Under the pieces are notes generated by a model. It saw nothing but the letters and a program-made list of their open reading frames with translations. It did not search any database and was not told where the DNA came from. Positions 5,947 to 6,099 of a DNA stretch of 6,099 bases are shown in pieces (the first letter of the stretch is position 1; each line of letters starts with the position of its first letter). Origin of the DNA: Syntrophobacteria bacterium (GTDB taxonomy: Bacteria > Desulfobacterota > DSWW01); contig JAQYVQ010000235.1 of assembly GCA_030145435.1 (NCBI GenBank), positions 1-6,099 of the forward strand, written 5' to 3'. A program made the position numbers and the translations under genes.

Positions 5947-6099
5947 TTATTCCATGATGCCCAGCACGTCGTCTTCCCTCATGATGAGGTGTTCCTCACC
6001 CTCGATCTTCACGTCGGTTCCCGAATACTTGCCGAACAGGATCCGGTCTCCAGCCTTGACCTCGAGAGCAACCATCTTCCCGTCGTCCAGCATCTTCCC
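5947..6099 (-). CDS. groES: Co-chaperonin GroES (partial, N-terminus outside window)
   Basis: The C-terminal 50 residues of the 10 kDa co-chaperonin, whose heptameric ring caps GroEL. Visible family features are GKMLDDGKMVALEVKAGDRI, the LFGKYSGTDVKIEGEEHLIM segment and the ending REDDVLGIME before TAA at 5947-5949. This is the usual GroES C-terminal half. It would need about 45 more residues beyond 6099, including the mobile loop that binds GroEL. It lies 89 bp upstream of groEL on the same strand, the standard groESL operon. Confidence 0.97.
   Translation of the reverse strand, partial: GKMLDDGKMVALEVKAGDRILFGKYSGTDVKIEGEEHLIMREDDVLGIME

Overview
This is a GC-rich bacterial chromosomal window with densely packed genes and short intergenic gaps. 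The chaperonin genes, the NYN/LOTUS protein and the FadH-like flavoenzyme fit an anaerobic or facultative proteobacterial-type lineage, perhaps Desulfobacterota-like. That placement rests on general protein character only and is weak. I see no mobile element, CRISPR array, tRNA or rRNA.

Layout from left to right. Positions 1-1155 (minus) hold the N-terminal 385 residues of an Old Yellow Enzyme / 2,4-dienoyl-CoA reductase-type iron-sulfur flavoprotein that runs off the left edge. Positions 1227-2045 (minus) encode a NYN-domain (PIN-like nuclease fold) protein with a C-terminal OST-HTH/LOTUS domain. It lies 71 bp upstream of the flavoenzyme and probably shares its transcript, driven by a good sigma70-type promoter at 2114-2143. 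Positions 2046-2227 form a divergent intergenic region with a C9 run and a perfect 7-bp inverted repeat. Positions 2228-2866 are the only plus-strand gene, a five-helix membrane protein with SpoIIM-like features. It converges, across 28 bp, on a minus-strand gene at 2895-4112 for a glycoside-hydrolase-like TIM-barrel protein. Positions 4193-5857 encode a complete GroEL and 5947-6099 the C-terminal 50 residues of GroES, both minus strand.

How they fit together: groES-groEL is a standard chaperonin operon closed by a strong intrinsic terminator at 4122-4164. The next gene can only be extended upstream by reading through that terminator, so I place its start at a TTG just after the T tract. The NYN/LOTUS gene and the flavoenzyme form a second likely transcription unit.

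The most notable point is the TIM-barrel protein. Its family scaffold looks intact from end to end, but the positions where relatives carry the two catalytic glutamates read Asn-Ser-Pro and Leu-Gly-Leu-Gly. It may be a pseudoenzyme. No clearly new multi-gene system is evident.
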